From Saliniramus sp050485405 (GTDB lineage: Bacteria; Pseudomonadota; Alphaproteobacteria; Rhizobiales; Beijerinckiaceae): 64,000 bases of DNA. The notes below the pieces were generated by a model. The model did not search any database. It saw only the letters and a program-made list of their open reading frames with translations, and was not told the origin of the DNA. The position numbers and the translations under genes are program-made. Numbering within the stretch: the stretch's first letter is position 1; each line of letters starts with the position of its first letter. Positions 61,006 through 64,000 of this stretch are shown in pieces. The stretch spans positions 62,001 through 126,000 of the forward strand of contig JBJHBI010000002.1 of NCBI GenBank assembly GCA_050485405.1. Direction: 5' to 3'.

Positions 61006-61033
61006 GGAAAACTCCCGTTGTCTGACGCCTCCG
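61006..61033 (-). promoter_or_regulatory. Conserved 5' leader of flagellin 1
   Basis: Leader shared with flagellin 2: GGAGGCGTCAGACAACGGGAG ending just before the start codon region. It contains the ribosome-binding site GGGAG and a 14-nt segment complementary to the candidate sRNA at 17.5 kb. Upstream at 61099-61084 both genes share TTAAGAAACGCGCAAG. Confidence 0.7.
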
Positions 61034-61293
61034 TAGTGAAATGCCCTCTTCTTGAAGACACGGTGGCAGCCAAACTGAGTTTCCTTGCGCGTTTCTTAAG
61101 TCATGCGGATTTCGTAGGCCGGCTTTCCTATACGCTGGATCACAGCCCGATCGATTCTGGACGTAGTTAACCAATTATTTCGGTTCTGACACGACGAATT
61201 TACTGTGGGATTGTGTCGCATTCGCTACGGCAACTGGCTTGATGGCGGCGTTTTTTTGAAGGAGCGCCTACGGGTAGCGGGCGAGTGTAGCGG

Positions 61294-61344
61294 GCGAGGG
61301 GACTTGGCTGGCGAGGGGGCTTGGCTGGCGAGGGGGCTTGGCCG
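61294..61344. repeat. Three tandem 17-bp repeats
   Basis: Units GCGAGGGGACTTGGCTG (61294-61310), GCGAGGGGGCTTGGCTG (61311-61327) and GCGAGGGGGCTTGGCCG (61328-61344). They lie in the 420-nt gap between the two flagellin genes. A second partial duplication (TAGCGGGCGAG) precedes them. Confidence 0.85.
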
Positions 61345-61369
61345 GGCAGGCCGCCCACAAGTCTGAATC

Positions 61370-61397
61370 AAAATGGCGGCAGGGAAGCCCTGCCGCC
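61370..61397 (-). terminator. Terminator of flagellin gene 2
   Basis: Perfect 10-bp stem GGCGGCAGGG (61375-61384) / CCCTGCCGCC (61388-61397) followed by TTTT on the minus strand. Closely related to the terminator of flagellin 1, supporting duplication of the whole unit. Confidence 0.85.
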
Positions 61398-61425
61398 GCT
61401 CGTCTTCGATAATGAAGAGGATCGA

Positions 61426-62619
61426 TCAGCGCAGGAGCTGGAGGATCGACTGGTCGTTCTGGATCGCGAGAGCGAGGGCCGACTGGCCGAGCTGCTGCTT
61501 CGTCTGCAGAGCCAGGTTGTTGGCGGCTTCCTCGTTCATGTCCGCCAGGGTCAGACCATCGGCGCCGGCTTTCAGCGTATTGATCATTTCCTTGGTGAAG
61601 TTCTCGCGGTTCTCGATGATGGTCTGCGCGGTGCCGAGCTGGCTCGACAGGCTGCGCAGCTCGCCAACACCACCCTGGAGGTCTTCGAGGAGCGACTCGA
61701 GTTCGGTGTTGGAGGCAAACAGGTCGTTCGTGCCCTCTACGGCGCCAAGGCGTCCAGCGGTCACGTTGCCGAAAGCGGTGCCGTCGGCCTGTTTCGCGCT
61801 CACGCTGAAGCTCGTGCGATCATCACCGGTGAGTTCGTTGAACACGACCTCCAGCATGTCGCCCATGAGGAGGTTGTTGCCGTTATACCCGGCATCGCGG
61901 GCCAGCGCGTTCAACTCGTCACGAAGATCGTTGAAGCTGTTCTTCAGAGCTTCACGAGCATCGGTGATGGTTACTTCCGCGGCATCCACCGTAGTGGCAG
62001 TTCCACCAAAGAGGGCGCCGCCAAACTCGATATCCTCGGCGCCGCCATTGGAGATCACCAAACCATCAGTGGCATCATACGAAATGGTTGCACCCATTTC
62101 ATCGAGAAGCTCGCCAAGATTGACGCTTCCCTCAGTCGTAGCACGGATTCCATTGATAATTAACTGAGCGCGTTCAGCCTCTGATGCTTCGTCCAAGCCT
62201 CCGACGGATACGTTAAATGTTGTTCCGTCAATCGCGATAGTACCGGCGACAGGAGAATCGTCAGCTTGCACACCCAAAACAGCGACGTTGCCTTCTCCGG
62301 GTTCTATCGCGCCCGGATCCTGCAGCGCCTGACGCACCTGGCCGATCATGCTCTCCATCGTCTTGGTGATGGCGGAGAGGCCCTTGGAGGCGGCGTCAAT
62401 GGTCTTCATGCCGTTCTGCATGCCCTGCGTGATCGAGGAGAGATCGTTCGCGCGGGAGTTGAGGCCCTGGGCGGTGAAGAAGGCGGCGGCGTCGTCGAGC
62501 GGGCCGTTGACCTTCAGGCCGGTGGCCAGCCGATTCTGGGTCTTCGCGAGCATGTTGGCGGTGCCCTGCAGCGAGAGCAGGTTGGAACGGACGCCGGCGG
62601 AAAGGTTGATTTGCGACAT
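61426..62619 (-). CDS. Flagellin 2
   Basis: Filament subunit of 397 residues, the tandem copy of flagellin 1. Conserved D0/D1 ends and a different middle (about 120-240) containing FNVSVGGLDEASEAERAQ-like sequence and IEFGGALFGG. ATG 62619 has GGGAG 8 nt upstream; the ORF to 62673 is leader. The two genes together with leader and terminator form a direct repeat of about 1.6 kb. Confidence 0.95.
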   Translation of the reverse strand: MSQINLSAGVRSNLLSLQGTANMLAKTQNRLATGLKVNGPLDDAAAFFTAQGLNSRANDLSSITQGMQNGMKTIDAASKGLSAITKTMESMIGQVRQALQDPGAIEPGEGNVAVLGVQADDSPVAGTIAIDGTTFNVSVGGLDEASEAERAQLIINGIRATTEGSVNLGELLDEMGATISYDATDGLVISNGGAEDIEFGGALFGGTATTVDAAEVTITDAREALKNSFNDLRDELNALARDAGYNGNNLLMGDMLEVVFNELTGDDRTSFSVSAKQADGTAFGNVTAGRLGAVEGTNDLFASNTELESLLEDLQGGVGELRSLSSQLGTAQTIIENRENFTKEMINTLKAGADGLTLADMNEEAANNLALQTKQQLGQSALALAIQNDQSILQLLR

Positions 62620-62649
62620 GGAATTCTCCCGTTGTCTGACGCCTCCGTC
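62620..62649 (-). promoter_or_regulatory. Conserved 5' leader of flagellin 2
   Basis: Same leader core as flagellin 1 (GGAGGCGTCAGACAACGGGAG). Here GCCTCC-GGAGGC can also form a 6-bp hairpin (62641-62657) that covers the start of the sRNA-complementary segment. TTAAGAAACGCGCAAG recurs at 62696-62681. Confidence 0.7.
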
Positions 62650-62765
62650 CTGGAGGCAGGTGCCAGAGAACACGGGTTTTCTTGCGCGTTTCTTAAACCA
62701 ATGCCGGACTAGCGCACCTATCCATGCTACTTGGCCGTATTGCCGGCTTGTCTTCTTGAACGTGG

Positions 62766-63116
62766 TTAATCATTGCTTTCTTCGTGACCCGGATCGCGCC
62801 CGGCGAAGACGACGAAATAGCCGAGCCCGTCATGGGCGGGGAGGGGGCTCATCCGCGCGATCCAGCCGCGCTTGCGTGCCGCCAGCAATTGCCGCCCCAC
62901 GGGGAGGAACAGCGTCTCGCCGCCTCCCTCCGGCGGTGGCGACAGGCGGATCGCGACGGCGCGGCGCGGCATGAACAGGCTGCGCTCGACGAGTTCCTTC
63001 AACGAGGCCTCCGCCTGCGCGGCATTCGCCTCGCGCAGATCGAGAACGGCCTCGGCATTGCTGATGCCTAGCGAGCCGAGAAGCGCGCCGGTTTGCAGGC
63101 CTTCGAAATCGGTCAT
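62766..63116 (-). CDS. Hypothetical protein downstream of homospermidine synthase
   Basis: A 116-residue soluble protein without signal peptide. The first half is helical (LQTGALLGSLGISNAEAVLDLREANAAQAEASLKEL); the second has strands ending LGYFVVFAGRDPG. I do not recognise a family. It follows the homospermidine synthase gene by 9 nt and is likely translated from the same mRNA. Confidence 0.65.
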   Translation of the reverse strand: MTDFEGLQTGALLGSLGISNAEAVLDLREANAAQAEASLKELVERSLFMPRRAVAIRLSPPPEGGGETLFLPVGRQLLAARKRGWIARMSPLPAHDGLGYFVVFAGRDPGHEESND

Positions 63117-63125
63117 GCCGGTCCC

Positions 63126-64000
63126 TCAGCGTACGAGAATGTTGCGGAACTGCCAGGGATCGGCGTGGTCGATATCCTCGGGAAAGAGCCCGCTATGGCT
63201 GTCGAGCGGGGTCCAGTCCGTATAGGTGCCGATCACCGGCCCGAGATAGGGGCGCTGGATTTCGAGGCAGCGCTCGTAATCCATCTCGTCCGCCTCGACG
63301 ATCCCGGCCTGCGGGTTCTCCAGCGCCCAGACCATGCCGGCGATGACGGCGGAGGTCACCTGCATGCCGGTGGCATTCTGATAGGGCGCGATGCGGCGCG
63401 TCTCCTCGATGGAGAGCTGCGAGCCGTACCAATAGGCGTTCTTGCCGTGCCCGTAGAGCAGCACGCCGAGCTCGTCGATCCCGTCGACGATCTCGTGTTC
63501 GTCGAGAATGTGAAAGCGCGATTGCTGGTTACCGCCATTGCCGAACATCTCGTGCAGCGAGAGCACCGCATCGTTGCACGGGTGATAAGCGTAGTGGCAG
63601 GTAGGGCGGTAGGCGACCGTGTCGCCCTCGTGCAGGGTGAAATAGTCGGCGATCGAGATCGACTCGTTATGGGTGACGAGATAGCCGAACTGTGCCTGCC
63701 CCGTCGGCGTCCAGGAGCGCACGCGGGTATCGGCGCCGGGCTGGAGAAGATAGATCGAGGCCTTGCAGCCGCTCACGTGGTCATGCGCGTTGTCGGGACG
63801 CCAGGTCTCGTGCGTGCCCCAGCCGAGCTCCGCCGGCTGTAATCCCTCGACGATGAAACCCTCCACCGACCAGGTGTTGACGAACGTGTCGAAGGGTTTG
63901 GGATCGCGCGCGCGCTGCGTGTCGCGCTCGGCGATGTGGATGCCCTTGACGCCGACATCGCGCATCAGCCGCGACCAGCCCTCGCGGCTGGTCGGCTTCT
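63126..64000 (-). CDS. hss: Homospermidine synthase (N-terminal part beyond window)
   Basis: Visible C-terminal 291 codons of a larger protein; the start lies to the right of the window. Segments such as VEGFIVEGLQPAELGWGTHE, HNESISIADYFTL, YAYHPCNDAVLSLHEMFGNG and NATGMQVTSAVIAGMVWALENP match homospermidine synthase, an NAD-dependent enzyme that joins two putrescine aminobutyl groups. Homospermidine is a common polyamine in Hyphomicrobiales. Confidence 0.92.
   Translation of the reverse strand, partial: KPTSREGWSRLMRDVGVKGIHIAERDTQRARDPKPFDTFVNTWSVEGFIVEGLQPAELGWGTHETWRPDNAHDHVSGCKASIYLLQPGADTRVRSWTPTGQAQFGYLVTHNESISIADYFTLHEGDTVAYRPTCHYAYHPCNDAVLSLHEMFGNGGNQQSRFHILDEHEIVDGIDELGVLLYGHGKNAYWYGSQLSIEETRRIAPYQNATGMQVTSAVIAGMVWALENPQAGIVEADEMDYERCLEIQRPYLGPVIGTYTDWTPLDSHSGLFPEDIDHADPWQFRNILVR

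Noticed and set aside
61006..61425. Sigma-54 promoter for flagellin 1
   Set aside because: No TGGC-N-TTGC element with correct spacing could be seen; the shared TTAAGAAACGCGCAAG element is only half of a CtrA box.
1..64000. CRISPR array, phage genes, rRNA operon or replication origin
   Set aside because: No spaced direct repeats, phage structural or integrase genes, rRNA sequence, or clustered DnaA boxes were noticed.

Overview
The window is a 64 kb piece of a high-GC alphaproteobacterial chromosome, most likely Hyphomicrobiales (Rhizobiales)-like. The lineage call is an inference from marker content: flaF, flbT and tandem flagellins, an RcdA/DUF1465 gene, DUF1192, homospermidine synthase, TTAA-N7-TTAA (CtrA-type) boxes, and a GGAAC-N16-CGTT (EcfG-type) promoter. 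I cannot name a genus from sequence alone.

Layout. 0-10 kb: the end of yidD, thrS, mtnA and the tamA-tamB outer-membrane assembly pair. 10-16 kb: an YnjBCD-type ABC importer, an M20 amidohydrolase, and small secreted or hypothetical proteins. 16-19 kb: an SDR, rcdA, a 364-nt gap holding a candidate small RNA with its own CtrA box and terminator, a DUF1192 gene and a quinone oxidoreductase. 19-24 kb: an AT-rich orphan ORF with a possible TIKI/ChaN-like fold, an Ada-type Zn-binding protein, a polytopic membrane protein and an acyl-CoA dehydrogenase. 24-33.5 kb: a HisKA_2 sensor kinase behind an EcfG promoter, then a tightly overlapping beta-oxidation operon (fadE, thiolase, fadJ, CoA hydrolase/transferase). 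33.5-37.4 kb: an ECF sigma/anti-sigma pair beside a bufferin operon (DUF2282 precursor, DUF692, DUF2063, DoxX), both preceded by the same promoter motif. 37.8-39.5 kb: folP and a folB-folK fusion.

39.7-48.8 kb looks like an island. It is bounded by wrecked IS3-type and IS481-type transposase genes and a tRNA-Arg(CCG). It carries pdxH, a PLP-decarboxylase-fold protein that has lost its PLP lysine, a B3/B4-domain protein, a YggS-type PLP-binding protein, a trimethylamine/dimethylamine dehydrogenase-like flavo-FeS enzyme, and trpD-trpC. Beyond it come ftsK (with a perfect CtrA box), lolA, an ABC-F ATPase, a TRAP transporter (dctQMP), the flagellar filament block (flaF, flaG, flbT and two flagellins), a hypothetical gene and a truncated homospermidine synthase gene.

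How parts connect. Perfect CtrA boxes precede ftsK, flaF and the candidate sRNA next to rcdA, which suggests shared cell-cycle control. The sRNA carries a 14-nt stretch complementary to the duplicated 5' leaders of both flagellin genes, just upstream of their ribosome-binding sites. The sigma factor, its anti-sigma and the bufferin operon form one metal-stress unit. All functions are read from motifs and context; no database search was possible.
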